Counted from the first letter of the stretch, positions 22,705 to 33,570 are shown. The stretch: 64,000 bases of DNA from Durusdinium trenchii (GCA_963970005.1 CAXAMN010021363.1:46195-110194), one strand, 5' to 3'. A program made the numbers and translations. Notes: generated by a model not told the origin, from the letters alone.

Positions 22705-22917
22705 GTGATGGGAAGTCCACCAAACAGGTCCCATTGAATCATACTGTACCGATTGAAGACATCCCGTGATCGATACGAAGATCGTCACAGACTCCTGGGA
22801 TCTTCTGGGTGACCCGGTTGTGGCGGTCTTAGAGTGAAGCTGAGTACACAGCAAGCAGAGAGATTGAGGGTCTGGCCGGTTTGGCCACATCCAGCTTTTT
22901 GCCTTTTGTTCTACCAG

Positions 22918-23139
22918 AGATACTTCGAAGTGACCAAAAAGGGATCTTGGCCCACGGGGCTGAGTGTTGGACCAAGAGACTATGCCATGTCTTCAAAGTC
23001 AATCCCAAAAGGTCTGAAAGACCGGGATACTTGGGATACTTGGGATGTCTCCTGGCCTCCAATCTACGGCGACACCCGCGAACCCAGGCTTGTATGGCCA
23101 TTGTACCTCGGACGTGGAAAGTCAGAGTTCGTCGCCCTG
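22918..23139 (+). CDS. Internal exon, 74 codons, good splice sites
   Basis: Pyrimidine-rich acceptor TTGCCTTTTGTTCTACCAG, then RYFEVTKKGSWPTGLSVGPR, DYAMSSKSIPKGLKDRDTWD, TWDVSWPPIYGDTREPRLVW and GKSEFVAL before CTG|GTGAGC. Exactly 222 bp, phase 0/0. Probably the same gene as 22405-22704 with a small exon between (about 22760-22840, KIVTDSWDLLGDPVVAVLE). No family recognised. Confidence 0.5.
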
Positions 23140-23789
23140 GTGAGCTTGATTCCACACTGGAGACAGGATTAATGATTACATTGATTACATGCTGCCAACG
23201 GCTTGAACACCACGAGTGCAGTTAAAAGGGGTGGGTCGTCGGGCAGGGTTGGCATTATAAAACGCAGTACATACTTTCTGCATAGGTATTTTAGCTCTTG
23301 GAATTGCCACTTTCTAAGCACTTTCAGTGCAGCAACACATGTGAAAACACGGGATCTACCTACTACTTTTCTCGCTGTATGATGGCTTCGACCACCACCA
23401 CACACGCAGCTTTCAATCCGCCGGGATGTCTAGCTGCATTTCATGGTTAAACGTGTTCTAATCTAATTTGGTTTGGTTATAGACATAGGTTGGTTATATA
23501 CATGATTCAACATAATCAATTGGTTACTATTGATATTTATTGATGCATGATTGCATACATGGCTACATTCAACACTGGACCCTTTGGCTACTTTGATTCA
23601 ACATTTATATTATGTTATGCGTGCTTCCGGACTCCAACAGACTCGATGCTGGGGCAAGAGCGTTTTGGGAGGTTGGAGCAGTGCCCAAAAGAGAGTGAAT
23701 CACATACTTTGAGCGACCGGGCCCAAAACGCTCCTGAATTTGTGACTGCCTGGTCCAAAACCAGCTTAAACGAACCGAAGATCTCCCAG

Positions 23790-23984
23790 GTACAAGAAAG
23801 GTTTCTCCGTGCTGTTGCTGGACCTCCCTGGGGCGGGTGGCAGCGGCGTCAACGCAGATCCGCATGTGAGCTACGAGCTTTGGGAGCAGGAGGACTTTCG
23901 GATTGTGGAGAGCGCTCTCCGCCACTTGTCCGGTTTGGTGGTTTGTCAGGTTGGGCAGAGCACGGGCAAAGAGCTGGAGATTGC
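23790..23984 (+). CDS. Internal exon, 64 codons
   Basis: ATCTCCCAG acceptor, then YKKGFSVLLLDLPGAGGSGV, NADPHVSYELWEQEDFRIVE, SALRHLSGLVVCQVGQSTGK, ELEI and a GC|GTAAGG donor. The LLLDLPG string recalls the G3 region of GTPases but no other G motif is visible, so no function is assigned. Confidence 0.5.
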
Positions 23985-24311
23985 GTAAGGACGTTTGAGA
24001 GATGGTTTCAGATTTGATAGATCTAGTTTTGAATGTGTTCTGAACGTGAAACGAGGAGTTTGCGCGTGTTTGCATGATGTGCGCATGCAGAGATAGTGTG
24101 TTTTCATTTCAGCAGGTCCGAGTTTCTTGTTGTCATTTGCATTTTGCGATACTTTGTGTATTGCATATAATTTGTATGCTTGCGTTTTGCACGTTGGGGG
24201 TTATTGATGATCTTTGTGGAACATGAAGTCAGGTTTGCGCACAGAAGATATAGTACATATACAGACTATATACAGTATATATATAACCACCGCACATTCA
24301 ACACCTTCCAG

Positions 24312-24467
24312 ATTGCCTTCCTTTGGCTGAGGTGGATTGAGTGTGACACGCACTCACTTGATTGCCCCTTGGCAGAAGATGTTTTCTTGCCTCGCAGAGT
24401 GACTCAAAATACATACACCGTCACGTGGACTGGTGATGAATCAAAACCCCAGGCCTGGATGCTGTAG
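24312..24467 (+). CDS. Terminal exon, 51 codons
   Basis: CAACACCTTCCAG acceptor, IAFLWLRWIECDTHSLDCPL, AEDVFLPRRVTQNTYTVTWT, GDESKPQAWML and TAG 24465. Likely the end of the gene seen at 23790, though phases require one more exon between. Confidence 0.45.
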   Translation: MAFLWLRWIECDTHSLDCPLAEDVFLPRRVTQNTYTVTWTGDESKPQAWML

Positions 24468-24564
24468 AAACCATCCTTGCTCGTGATTCGTCGTGATTCG
24501 TCGCCGGTCCTAGATCAGTTGCTGGGTTCGCCAGGCTAAGCGGCTAGACGGTACATGCGACCGT

Positions 24565-25086
24565 TTGACTTGTGGACCGGGACATGGTTGCATGGTGGCT
24601 GTGTGGCCGTTGCAACAACAGATACATGTCGAGTTAAGCCACTGGACCTGCTACCCCACTAACCTACTGCTTACCTCCATGGTGATTTTACGGCATGTTG
24701 CTTCTTGGTTAATTGGTAGATCAATGCGTCAATCCACCAGGCTATTTGGGAAGTTGATGTGTTTTTCCTTTTGGTTGACCCCTCAAAAGGGCGATGTCGG
24801 CGATGTGCTCTATATCGGGGCAACATGTTGCGTCTCACTCCGACACCTACCAACACGTACCTTTGCCGGTGTTCTCCACACCTCGCGCCCCATCGGTCCG
24901 CCAGGCCTTTGGTCGGTCCTGTCGCATCATACTGAAGTTTGTGGCCTGGACGCAGAGCAATTAGGTGATGAAATCAGCGACAAAAACCGACTGAGCATGT
25001 CCTATAGACAGAGGTCCTATATGCTTTTGTGTAGAATGATCATCCACATATTCCACGCTTGCTACTGCTACCTGCTACCTTTTTAA
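24565..25086 (+). CDS. Open frame of 173 codons, partly coding
   Basis: The middle part (TPQKGDVGDVLYIGATCCVS, PTRTFAGVLHTSRPIGPPGL, DAEQLGDEISDKNRLSMSYR) looks like real protein, while both ends look intronic. No start or splice site is clear. Confidence 0.25.
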   Translation: MTCGPGHGCMVAVWPLQQQIHVELSHWTCYPTNLLLTSMVILRHVASWLIGRSMRQSTRLFGKLMCFSFWLTPQKGDVGDVLYIGATCCVSLRHLPTRTFAGVLHTSRPIGPPGLWSVLSHHTEVCGLDAEQLGDEISDKNRLSMSYRQRSYMLLCRMIIHIFHACYCYLLPF

Positions 25087-25477
25087 GCAACCTATTTTAA
25101 GAAGTTGTATTTTCTAAAATCCCAAGGAACTCGTGGCAAGCGTAGGATGAGCATCTTAACGAAAAGCGTAGGATGAGCATCTTTACGAAAAGAGGTGTTC
25201 GGGCTTTGAGCGCTTTTTGCTGAGGCGAAGCATGCTCAGATCGATGCCTGGTCCAGTTTTGTTGCTCCTCGACAGCCAAATGAGAGAGTTGCTTTTCTTC
25301 ATGTCCCTGTGCTACGCAAGCGTAGAAGAGAGTCAAGGGTACATAGTACCATATAGTTAGCCCATGTTAGCCCCTCGACCCGACAGTGTCAGACAGCGCG
25401 GTCCATGTCTGGAACCTGCACAGTTTGTATTTACAAGACACGTGATCGCCATATGAGTTGTTTTCTTTTTTTTGCAG

Positions 25478-25534
25478 AGCAACTACTGGGTGGCCAACAT
25501 ATGGAGAATATGTCAGTGCAACCCCCGAAAACGG
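25478..25534 (+). CDS. Internal exon, 19 codons, strong acceptor
   Basis: GTTGTTTTCTTTTTTTTGCAG acceptor, SNYWVANIWRICQCNPRKR, CGG|GTAGAT donor; phase 0/0. Another open stretch downstream (25579-25710, MTADRTIANLISIKLQVVWP) may be the following exon. Confidence 0.45.
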
Positions 25535-26505
25535 GTAGATGAATATGATGTGTCAGTGAGTCCGTGCAATCCCTTATGCTTTTGAGGCAAGTCGTGGAAC
25601 ATGTCCCTTCCAAATTTTGTGTGATGACGGCGGACAGAACGATCGCAAACCTGATCAGCATAAAGTTGCAAGTGGTCTGGCCTGAAGACTGGATGAGCCT
25701 CATTTCCATAGCAAGCTACAAATTTATACAAATCAGTTACAAATCTATACAGTATATTTATTTGCTGAGCATGGATTCAGGTCCAATTTCAGCACATGAA
25801 GAGTCGACTGAGGCGAAGGAGCATTGCTGGTATCAGCCCGACATTGACTTCTTCGCAACTTGGCAAGTCCCTGGTGCTCAAATCCGAAACAATGTTTGTG
25901 GCCCATCCCTATATAAACCACCACTTGGCTGGTTTGAGCCAAGAGCCTTGCTGGGGATGTAGTACATTGTTTTTTTTTCCTACAAGCCTAATCACAAGCT
26001 TTCTTGTGGGGTTTTGTACCTTACCAATGTGGTGCTGTTTGGGTCACAAGCATGTTTAACCTGGAGGTCGAACGAGGTCGAACGAGTTGCTATGGTGGGA
26101 TACGTTTTTGTTTCAATTGTTTACCAGGCGGTGTGGTTCGCGCCCTGGACCATTTGCCTGAACATATGATGATAAAGTTAAAGTATCATGAAGACAGCAT
26201 ATCCGGATGCAGATCCAAGAGCCCAGCAACCCTTCTTCAAAGTCAGTGTACCGACCCTTTTGAGGTGGCTGCAAGTAGTAACAATGGCAGCTCACCACAT
26301 GCGAAATCGACCTTCCTACCATGTCCCCTCCAAGTGGCGTTATTCTTCAACACAATGTTACTCCTAGTCACCTTGTTGAATTAACTGGCCACCCTCACGG
26401 CTGAGGCCCTCTTCCAAGAGGAGCTGGGGGACTGTCCGCCAGGCCATGTCCAGGACACGTGTTCCCTCAGCGCAGCGACGCGGCGTGCTGTTTTGACCAG
26501 GTTCC

Positions 26506-26667
26506 ATGGACCATCCCGTTCTCGATGAAGTGGCTTTGAGTGAATCATCTAAATCGGAGGGTCGCGGGAAGCAGCGCCATGAACAGGAGTGGCGCCTAGA
26601 GGCGGTGAAGAAGCAACAGCACCTCTTCCGGGAGGTGCGGTGGGAAACGTGGGTGCCTGATGCCTAG
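26506..26667 (+). CDS. Short open frame, charged helix
   Basis: ATG 26506, just after a TTTTGACCAG acceptor, reads MDHPVLDEVALSESSKSEGR, GKQRHEQEWRLEAVKKQQHL, FREVRWETWVPDA, TAG. Could be a complete 53-residue protein or a last exon. An overlapping frame at 26385-26528 (EALFQEELGDCPPGHVQDTC) is also protein-like. Confidence 0.35.
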   Translation: MDHPVLDEVALSESSKSEGRGKQRHEQEWRLEAVKKQQHLFREVRWETWVPDA

Positions 26668-27023
26668 GGCCTTGCTGCAGGCAGAAAGTTTGGCATGTTA
26701 ATTGATACTAGAGACTCTCCAGCGTCAACCTCACTGCCAAAACGAGTTCATTTGGGCCATGGCGGCCATGACTGGCCTGGGCCTGAGCACGCTGAAGTTC
26801 AGACAAGAGTGGCAAGTTTGTCCACTGAACTGAGTTCAATGGTCCAACTGTTTGAATCCTCAATCAACTGTCAAAGTCGCCTGACACTAAAGTGGAAGAT
26901 GTTGGTACATTGTCACCCCCAACAAGAATTCAGAATCAGCTTGAACTTGAACTCCACCTTTATAGCATAGAATTCCATAGAAACTCTTCGTTTACTTGAC
27001 TCATTGTTACTCTCAAAAACAGA

Positions 27024-27440
27024 CCCAGCCCCTCGGTGCAGCAGCAAAAGCAGCTTCGTTCACCGCTGCAGCTCTTGAAATCGCTGCGCCTCATGTCCTT
27101 CTTTGACCCAATGGACCCTGCGGTGCAGGCGGGACGCGGCCGGACGTTCGTCGCAACCGATGCTGATGTAAAGGGTTCCACCTGGGCCGAACGCGTGGCG
27201 AGCCTAGGCCCTTTTCGGTGTTGGAGTGGTGGAACCCGTGAAAACCTTCAGTTCTGCCAGATGGGAAAGCCTGAAGATGCGGGAGACACTGAGATTCATT
27301 CGGGTGTTGGCATCCATGCAAAACAGATGAACAGATGGGCTGAGAGGAAGTGCTTGGGAAGCCTCCAGTTAGATAAGAGGGGTCTACGGTCTAAGCTTGA
27401 GGTCCATTTTGCTCATAATGTAGATTGTGTAGATGTGTAA
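27024..27440 (+). CDS. Candidate exon, up to 138 codons
   Basis: AAAACAG acceptor, then PSVQQQKQLRSPLQLLKSLR, MSFFDPMDPAVQAGRGRTFV, ATDAD. A GAT|GTAAAG site at about 27169 is a likely donor; otherwise the frame stays open to TGA 27438. Followed at 27547-27676 by QATQSFILRARSVESCLAEF, SSIEVTEATSSTARSTAAVC, which has a GTCTCCAG acceptor and looks like the terminal exon of the same gene. Confidence 0.4.
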   Translation, partial: PSPSVQQQKQLRSPLQLLKSLRLMSFFDPMDPAVQAGRGRTFVATDADVKGSTWAERVASLGPFRCWSGGTRENLQFCQMGKPEDAGDTEIHSGVGIHAKQMNRWAERKCLGSLQLDKRGLRSKLEVHFAHNVDCVDV

Positions 27441-28043
27441 AAGTGTTCAACCTCAGAAATCTGCTTCATGCTTCCACAACGGGTGGCGTTTTCGTTTGGT
27501 TTCGGGCTCCACTTTGGTGTCTCCCACCGCTTGTGGCGGTCTCCAGCCAGGCCACGCAGAGCTTCATCCTTCGGGCACGCTCAGTGGAGAGCTGTTTGGC
27601 GGAGTTCTCTTCCATCGAGGTCACTGAGGCGACGAGCTCGACGGCGAGGTCGACCGCAGCGGTGTGTTCAGACTAAAGACTACCCGGTGACCCGGTGGGT
27701 GCTTCTTGTGGGGATCAATATGGATGTTGATTGGTTTTCAACATGACTTATATTTACTTGTACTATTTTATACTTTGAGATGTATTGTATTGTCTTAATT
27801 ATATTTGATGTGTGTTGCTTGATCAACCTTCCCAAGGCCCATCATGTTTGGCTGGATAGGACTGGAAAGGAAGTTTGTTCTTCTATTTTGTGAGCCACGG
27901 TCACAGAGACACATCATGGGAATGAACAATCCTACCTTCATGTCAGTTCCATAGCTGCACCAGTTTGTCTTCCCCTTTGGTCACCTTCAGGTCTTGCAAT
28001 TTGATGATCGATGATGATCGATGTGTCACATGTTTTGCTTCAG

Positions 28044-28226
28044 ATTTCCATGTGTTCCCGTCACTGGCGGGACATTTGTGCAGGCGGACATTTGCACCGC
28101 GCGCGCGCACGCCAGCTTGCCGGTGAGGCCCCAGCTTGGACCCAGATGCGGGAGTGGATAGCGGTCCTGGGAGTTTGCAGGTTGGTTCCAGTTCTCATTT
28201 GGGAGTTGATCGAAAACCCCGTGTAA
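28044..28226 (+). CDS. Terminal exon, 60 codons
   Basis: TGTTTTGCTTCAG acceptor, ISMCSRHWRDICAGGHLHRA, RARQLAGEAPAWTQMREWIA, VLGVCRLVPVLIWELIENPV, TAA. Unrecognised; amphipathic. Confidence 0.45.
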   Translation: MSMCSRHWRDICAGGHLHRARARQLAGEAPAWTQMREWIAVLGVCRLVPVLIWELIENPV

Positions 28227-28262
28227 GGAGTTTTATAGAAAACAGCCTTTCCGATGTTGTTA

Positions 28263-28985
28263 AAACCATCCGCGAAAGATTCTGGATGAGGTTCGCGATT
28301 TTTTTTTCTTGTGCACATGTGTTTTTTCTTTTTTTCGTCGCGAACGATTTAACGAAGGTCATCGCATTCATATGTGTTCCTTTCTACCGGACTGACAACG
28401 AATAGAAATACAATGCAATCCTCCGGCAGAGCCAGCGGGCGGAAGTGTCCCCATATGCCATAGACTAACGAACTAAAGCCTCAACATTTCCGTGCCCAGC
28501 CCTGGCAGTGCGTAAAGGATTCTCCGATTCACTGTCATAGACTAGCAACCTGAGTGGGCACAGCCCTGACAGTGAGGCAACGACCTGCAACTGCTCTGAC
28601 GGGCTGTGCAGATGTTTGCAAATGTTCTGGCTTCCCAGGGAAAGCACCGGTGAAATTTCGCGAAAGATCCGCGAAAGCTTCGCGAATGTACCCCTAAAGT
28701 CCAGGTTCCCAGCTTGGGGCCCCCCCCCCAACATCACCCTGTGCTGGTAGCTGGCACGAGGATTGGGTTGAGTTGTGCCTGACTCTATTCGGCGCAATTG
28801 TCGCACAGATGCTGCAAGTGACCCTGAGTAGCTGTGGAAACGTTCAACCTTCTACTGGGGTCATGGTGCAAGATGTTTGTCCCTATTGTGCGATACTATG
28901 ATATGTTCCGGCTCATGTTAGCTAGACATGGTTCCATGCTTCGCGATGAGGTCGCGAAAGATCCGCAAAAGATATTTTTTCCGCG
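28263..28985. repeat. Recurring CGCGAAAGAT / GATGAGGTTCGCGA words
   Basis: The word CGCGAAAGAT(T/C) occurs at about 28270, 28655 and 28955, each near TCGCGA and twice near GATGAGGT(T)CGCGA. The three sites lie about 300 bp apart in otherwise gene-poor DNA. Confidence 0.6.
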
Positions 28986-29049
28986 GCGAATGGCCATTCC
29001 AGGATGAAAGAATATTGATCAACCACCATTTAAAGAAATGGTGTTGTTA

Positions 29050-29178
29050 TGTATGGACATACGTAGACATACTGATAGACGGAATATGGATCAGATAATC
29101 AACTGATCCCGAGTTGATGATCCCGCAGGCATACGTATGGACATACGTAGACATACGTATGGACATACATAGACATAC
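29050..29178 (+). repeat. 22-bp repeat GTATGGACATACGTAGACAT
   Basis: Three copies: one at 29050 and two adjoining at about 29136 and 29158, of a unit built from ATAC/GTAT palindromes. Confidence 0.85.
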
Positions 29179-29261
29179 TTGAGTTCACGGGTTGGTGACC
29201 AAAAGCTGTCTTCATGCGCCGTTCGACCGGATTGACGGGGGTCGACGGGCGAACGTGCCAG

Positions 29262-29347
29262 GGTGTTCATGCTCTCGAAGAACCTCATGGGCACCATGGG
29301 GGACTTTTTGCTGGCCGAGCAGAAGGAGGGGGTCACTTTGACTTGCA
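29262..29347 (+). CDS. Internal exon, 28 codons
   Basis: ACGTGCCAG acceptor, VFMLSKNLMGTMGDFLLAEQ, KEGVTLTC, donor TGCA|GTGAGA. Near-total G/C third positions. Unrecognised. Confidence 0.45.
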
Positions 29348-29751
29348 GTGAGATATACAAATACTGTACAAAACATTATACAATATTATACAACTATATA
29401 TAGTTAGTTCGATTGTTTTTAAATCAAACATGAATAACACAGGGCTCAGGACCTGTTACAGGCCACTTGTTACTTCACTTCGCATGTTTCTTGTTTTACT
29501 ATCAGTGCAATTTACCTGCAGAACAATAAAGAATTCAATTGATCGTCCGAATAATCAGAATACACTAGCCAGCATATCATATTCTGACATTCAGGAACTT
29601 GTCGTGTAGAACTGTGGAACCATGCAGCACATGTAGAGACCCATGCGCAGGAGAACCCTTATGTTGCTTCTCGAAATGCAGGTTCAATAGTTCTGGGATG
29701 TTCTGGGATACCGGGATACCTACCAAAACATAATGATTTACTGTAATATTT

Positions 29752-29989
29752 AACAACAACAACCACAACCACAACCACAACCGCCACAACCACAACCGCC
29801 ACAACCACAACCGCCACAACCACAACGACAACGCAATTTGCATCGATCAACAAAATTAGGATCGGGCGAATCCAGGTCCCTGATCCCGCTGATCTGGTTG
29901 GACGGACCCTGGGACCGAGATCCGACGTACGCGACTCGAGGTCTTGCCCACCTACATGCCGCCGCTGGGCTGAAATCTCGTGAAGATTG
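29752..29989 (+). CDS. Frame through a Gln-Pro repeat, possible exon
   Basis: A CAACCACAACCGCCA minisatellite (29752-29833) is in frame with a protein-like tail: QRNLHRSTKLGSGESRSLIP, LIWLDGPWDRDPTYATRGLA, HLHAAAGLKSRED, TGA. If real, the protein has a QP-rich region followed by a short unique domain. No start is visible. Confidence 0.3.
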
Positions 29990-30348
29990 AGATGATTTTG
30001 AGGTGTTGTTTATTTTTACCGGATCAGCAGCTGATATGTCCTGATTGAGTGTCCTGATGTTCAGTTGGTGAATTAGTCTATTCACATTGAAAGAGGAGAT
30101 GCAAGTTTCTCGAAGTGCAGAACTGATCAATTAAAAAACACACATAAATAACGTGCAGGGTGGATGCGGTGGTTGGATGACCATGTTTCACTTTGTTTCA
30201 ACCTTCAGGGCAAGGAACCTAGACTATTTGGAGTCCTGTCTCACGGTGTCCATAGTCCATACACAGTATCATGAGTGCTAGCGGTGCGCAACTTATATAG
30301 GTTTCTTTCCAGCTGTGTGTTGTAGAGTTCTTTTGCCCGCACTGAAAA

Positions 30349-30561
30349 ATGGACTCAGCCCCCAAGCTGGGTCTATACTCTCCATACTCTGGCCCCGTTG
30401 AACGGGGGCTGTCCCTTCTTCCCAAAGCTACAGCCCTTTCAATTCCTGGGGCCCATTTTGGGGGCCATGAAGCTGCACAAGTGCAAGGGTATATTTGGAC
30501 TACTGGGATTTGGAATGGTGACTTTTTGTTTCTGATAGCTCATCAGCGGCAACATGTTTGA
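30349..30561 (+). CDS. Possible first exon or small gene
   Basis: ATG 30349: MDSAPKLGLYSPYSGPVERG, LSLLPKATALSIPGAHFGGH, EAAQVQG, then a possible GTATAT donor at about 30490. Proline- and glycine-rich start. The next candidate exon is 30626-30811 (ALTPWSFILKLDKHRHNIRP, MLETLSAHVSIDSDRLHLAF, ending TGA), with very strong codon bias. Confidence 0.35.
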   Translation: MDSAPKLGLYSPYSGPVERGLSLLPKATALSIPGAHFGGHEAAQVQGYIWTTGIWNGDFLFLIAHQRQHV

Positions 30562-30625
30562 GTCCGACACACACACACATTGATATATGGTCATGTCACC
30601 AATATGCCTCCTGATCTTTTTAAAG

Positions 30626-30811
30626 GCACTCACTCCATGGAGCTTCATCCTGAAGTTGGACAAACACCGACACAACATTCGGCCCATGTTGGAGACCCTT
30701 TCGGCCCATGTGTCGATCGATTCGGATCGCCTTCATCTGGCTTTTGGCCATGGCCTTCGAGCGCCCAGGCACCATGCGATACAGGACGAAAGACGGCACC
30801 GGATCTGCTGA
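30626..30811 (+). CDS. Candidate terminal exon, 61 codons
   Basis: CTTTTTAAAG acceptor; ALTPWSFILKLDKHRHNIRP, MLETLSAHVSIDSDRLHLAF, GHGLRAPRHHAIQDERRHRI, C, TGA. Basic C-terminus. An alternative plus frame (126 codons) overlaps but has weaker bias. Confidence 0.4.
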   Translation, partial: ALTPWSFILKLDKHRHNIRPMLETLSAHVSIDSDRLHLAFGHGLRAPRHHAIQDERRHRIC

Positions 30812-30996
30812 GGGGGGGGGCCGTACTTGTATGTCATGTTGGCTGTGAGAGATCCTTAGACCCGATCGACTTGGTTTTGACCGTTTATAGTGCATCTGGC
30901 ACGGATGGTCCAATGGTGATGACTGTGGTCCAGCTAGTACGAAGGTTTGAGCCTAACTAACTAGGGGACCAACGTGGTACTGGTACCGCGGAGCAG

Positions 30997-31162
30997 AGAT
31001 GGTTTTTGTTGTGGTCCGCAACCACTTCGAGTCGCTTAGGTTCTTCATCCTGCTCCCGAAGGTGGCATGTACCCTCCCTGAAATCATATGGAAGCAGAAC
31101 ATTGCCCCTTGGATGACCATTTCGCTCCACTTCCATGGTTTTCCATGGTTTTCCACTTCCAT
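30997..31162 (+). CDS. Candidate exon with ATG and GTGAGT donor
   Basis: GAGCAG acceptor, then ATG 30999: MVFVVVRNHFESLRFFILLP, KVACTLPEIIWKQNIAPWMT, ISLHFHGFPWFSTS, ending CAT|GTGAGT. Hydrophobic and aromatic; may be a membrane-associated segment. Confidence 0.4.
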
Positions 31163-31517
31163 GTGAGTTTTCCTCGGAGTACTCCCACATCCAAACTCAG
31201 GGGAGTCGGAGTTGGATGTGGTCGCCGCTTCGCAGGGGTGCATCACCATTGGTTGCAGCATCAAAGGCTGAGGCAAACCTAAGAAGATAGGGGGCCAGAG
31301 ATGAACATGGTTGGAAACGTTTGCCCTTTGTCTCTCCACCGTCCAGTTATAAGCACCTGAACCTGAGTAATGGGACGTGACTCACGTGACCAAACTCACC
31401 TGGTTCCAAGTGAATGCCACAGACAGCCACAGAACGGTATTGATTGTGGATTTCATGTGATTTCATTTAAAACCAAATCAAACGCTCGATCCAACCTCAA
31501 CTGCTTCCGCCAGTCAG

Positions 31518-31661
31518 GAGACCCTTCAGAGCAGTCCCTGCAAGAGCGCATGTCTCAATCCAGCGAGAGGTCCTTTGGCGTCCGCGGTGATGGACAGGGT
31601 GGACGCGTGGGTGGCGAAGAAGGGTGGACGCGTGGTGGGGAACGAGACTTGGTCGATGTGA
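31518..31661 (+). CDS. Candidate terminal exon, 47 codons
   Basis: CCAGTCAG acceptor; ETLQSSPCKSACLNPARGPL, ASAVMDRVDAWVAKKGGRVV, GNETWSM, TGA. A GGGTGGACGCGTGG word is duplicated inside. A 139-codon frame overlaps in another phase. Confidence 0.35.
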   Translation, partial: ETLQSSPCKSACLNPARGPLASAVMDRVDAWVAKKGGRVVGNETWSM

Positions 31662-31882
31662 CTCACGTCGATGGTTCCGAAGCACATCTGGTGTCGGACG
31701 TCGTTAGTTGTCATCTATACAACTGCAGATGTGTGGCTTCTTCGTTGCATTTTTGGGACATGTCATGCCCCCAGGGGGTCCACAATTGAAGTCCTTGGAC
31801 CCTACATATATAAGAAGACCACACAAAGACCAGGAGCTCTTTACCTTATTGAGTTACAGATCGTGTTTTAGCGGGTTACCAG

Positions 31883-32095
31883 GACCTGACTACATGTCGC
31901 AAAGTCCAACCTCGGAAAGCTTTTGGACTTGGTGGTGGTGGCACCATACGACGTCTGAGGTTTGCACCATTGGGCCTGCCCGAACCACCCGAAGAACAAG
32001 GCAGCACCAAAGGCGGGGAGACCGCGGTGGGAGAAACAGCCGGTCTTGGCGAAGACAACAAAAGGCAGAGGTCCATTGAACCTGTAATACCATAA
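31883..32095 (+). CDS. Terminal exon, 70 codons, Gly/Pro/Glu-rich
   Basis: GGTTACCAG acceptor; DLTTCRKVQPRKAFGLGGGG, TIRRLRFAPLGLPEPPEEQG, STKGGETAVGETAGLGEDNK, RQRSIEPVIP, TAA 32093. NKRQR could be a nuclear localisation signal. No ATG lies in frame, consistent with an internal or last exon. Confidence 0.45.
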   Translation, partial: DLTTCRKVQPRKAFGLGGGGTIRRLRFAPLGLPEPPEEQGSTKGGETAVGETAGLGEDNKRQRSIEPVIP

Positions 32096-32422
32096 AACAC
32101 CTATGTTAACTTATATTGATCATCGATGATAGGTTCATTGGACTGTATTGGTGTTACTTGGTGTTGATTGATGGGTGCCCGCTTGAGATCTCGAGCAATC
32201 GGTCATCCGTCCGTTGACGACGGAGTGTAAAAAAATACTATATAAGTCAGGTTAAGTTACATTGAGACATACTGCCTGGAACAATCATGGAATTGGTCAA
32301 TGGGTCCCTTGAATGATCATTTTCCTCTACAAAAAGGTGGTCTCATCAACTTACTCCATGGATGGAATGTGCAATATGCCTATACTAATTGAACCCTTTT
32401 CAACCACCAAAATGCGGCCAAG

Positions 32423-32584
32423 GAGGCCTTGGCCCATTCTGAGGTCCCGGAGCCAAGCTCGCCGCCCAGTGGGCCGACGGAGGAGGAGCGCGTGCCGCTG
32501 GGAACCACCCGCGCAAACGTGCACGACGGCCACGTGGAAGGCGCGAGTTGTGCCCATTCGGGAGCAGTGCATCAGCGGACATGA
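32423..32584 (+). CDS. Terminal exon, 53 codons
   Basis: Frame EALAHSEVPEPSSPPSGPTE, EERVPLGTTRANVHDGHVEG, ASCAHSGAVHQRT, TGA 32582, with third positions almost all G/C. Acceptor GGCCAAG is weak; the exon could start a little upstream. Confidence 0.4.
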   Translation, partial: EALAHSEVPEPSSPPSGPTEEERVPLGTTRANVHDGHVEGASCAHSGAVHQRT

Positions 32585-33025
32585 CTGAAGCACATACATT
32601 TCTGGGTTTAGTGTTCAGAATGCTCATAGAGGTCCCCGTGTAAGAGCTGCTGCTGAACTTGGCAACAGTGCCTGTGCAGTTTCGGCTTCATTGTCTCTCC
32701 ACATGTTTGCTGCCTGCCTGAAACAAATGATATTGTTCCGCAATGATGTGAACAGTTTTCCCACGATTTTGCATCGAAGAGACATAAAGCAACTTGTTTT
32801 CTACCACACCTCTATATATAAGAATCCAAATCAGAGGAATCATCAAACCGTCTTGAACACCTTCAAGAAGCCATCGCACATCATCACACAAACAAACCAA
32901 GCAACCATTTCCATCCGAACATCCCTGCACCTAGGACGGTCCGAATTCCCCAGAAAACATCTCTACCAATTCCCAAAAAACACATCCCCAGGAGGTGTAG
33001 CCGCAGGTTCTTCACTCGATTGCAG

Positions 33026-33115
33026 GCACCGTCCTGCGCCCCCGCCCCGCCTCGGCACCGGCTCACCGCAATCGCCCGGGGGCCCAACAAGCGGCGAACG
33101 CAGCGAACGGAGCAG
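33026..33115 (+). CDS. Basic internal exon, 30 codons
   Basis: TTCACTCGATTGCAG acceptor; APSCAPAPPRHRLTAIARGP, NKRRTQRTEQ, CAG|GTTTCC donor; phase 0/0. The region just upstream (32.8-33.0 kb) is unusually C-rich on this strand. Confidence 0.4.
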
Positions 33116-33336
33116 GTTTCCCAGGTTCGTTTCGAACCGTGCAATTGAGTTTCGGCAGTTTTTTCTATTGAATGATATTGAATGGTTTCCTGAGATTTAG
33201 TGAAGGAGAGGGTTTGAGATTGGCATCCGCCAAAAGTCCGGGTCGGAAGAGCACGCTTAGCGGTTTGGATTCAAGAATATTAGGAGAATATTAGGAGGTT
33301 CTGCATCCAAGGACGGAGACATCGAACCTCAGGTGC

Positions 33337-33570
33337 TTGGAAGAATGCAAAGAACATTCTGGAACCCAAAGACACTTCAGCTCAAAGGACCAGGTGATCT
33401 GGGTTGATGGGTTGATCTACACATGCAGACAGTTCTACTTGATTGGCCCAGGTGTTGCTGGACCTCGTGTGGGTAGGCACATCACTTCCATGTGTGCTCC
33501 CTACACTCCGCCGTCACAAACGGCGGTGTTCTCCATTGGTCGCCTGAACAAAGATCGTGATGGGTGCTGA
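33337..33570 (+). CDS. Open frame, 77 codons
   Basis: EECKEHSGTQRHFSSKDQVI, WVDGLIYTCRQFYLIGPGVA, GPRVGRHITSMCAPYTPPSQ, TAVFSIGRLNKDRDGC, TGA. Well-balanced composition; start and splice sites not established. Confidence 0.35.
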   Translation: MEECKEHSGTQRHFSSKDQVIWVDGLIYTCRQFYLIGPGVAGPRVGRHITSMCAPYTPPSQTAVFSIGRLNKDRDGC

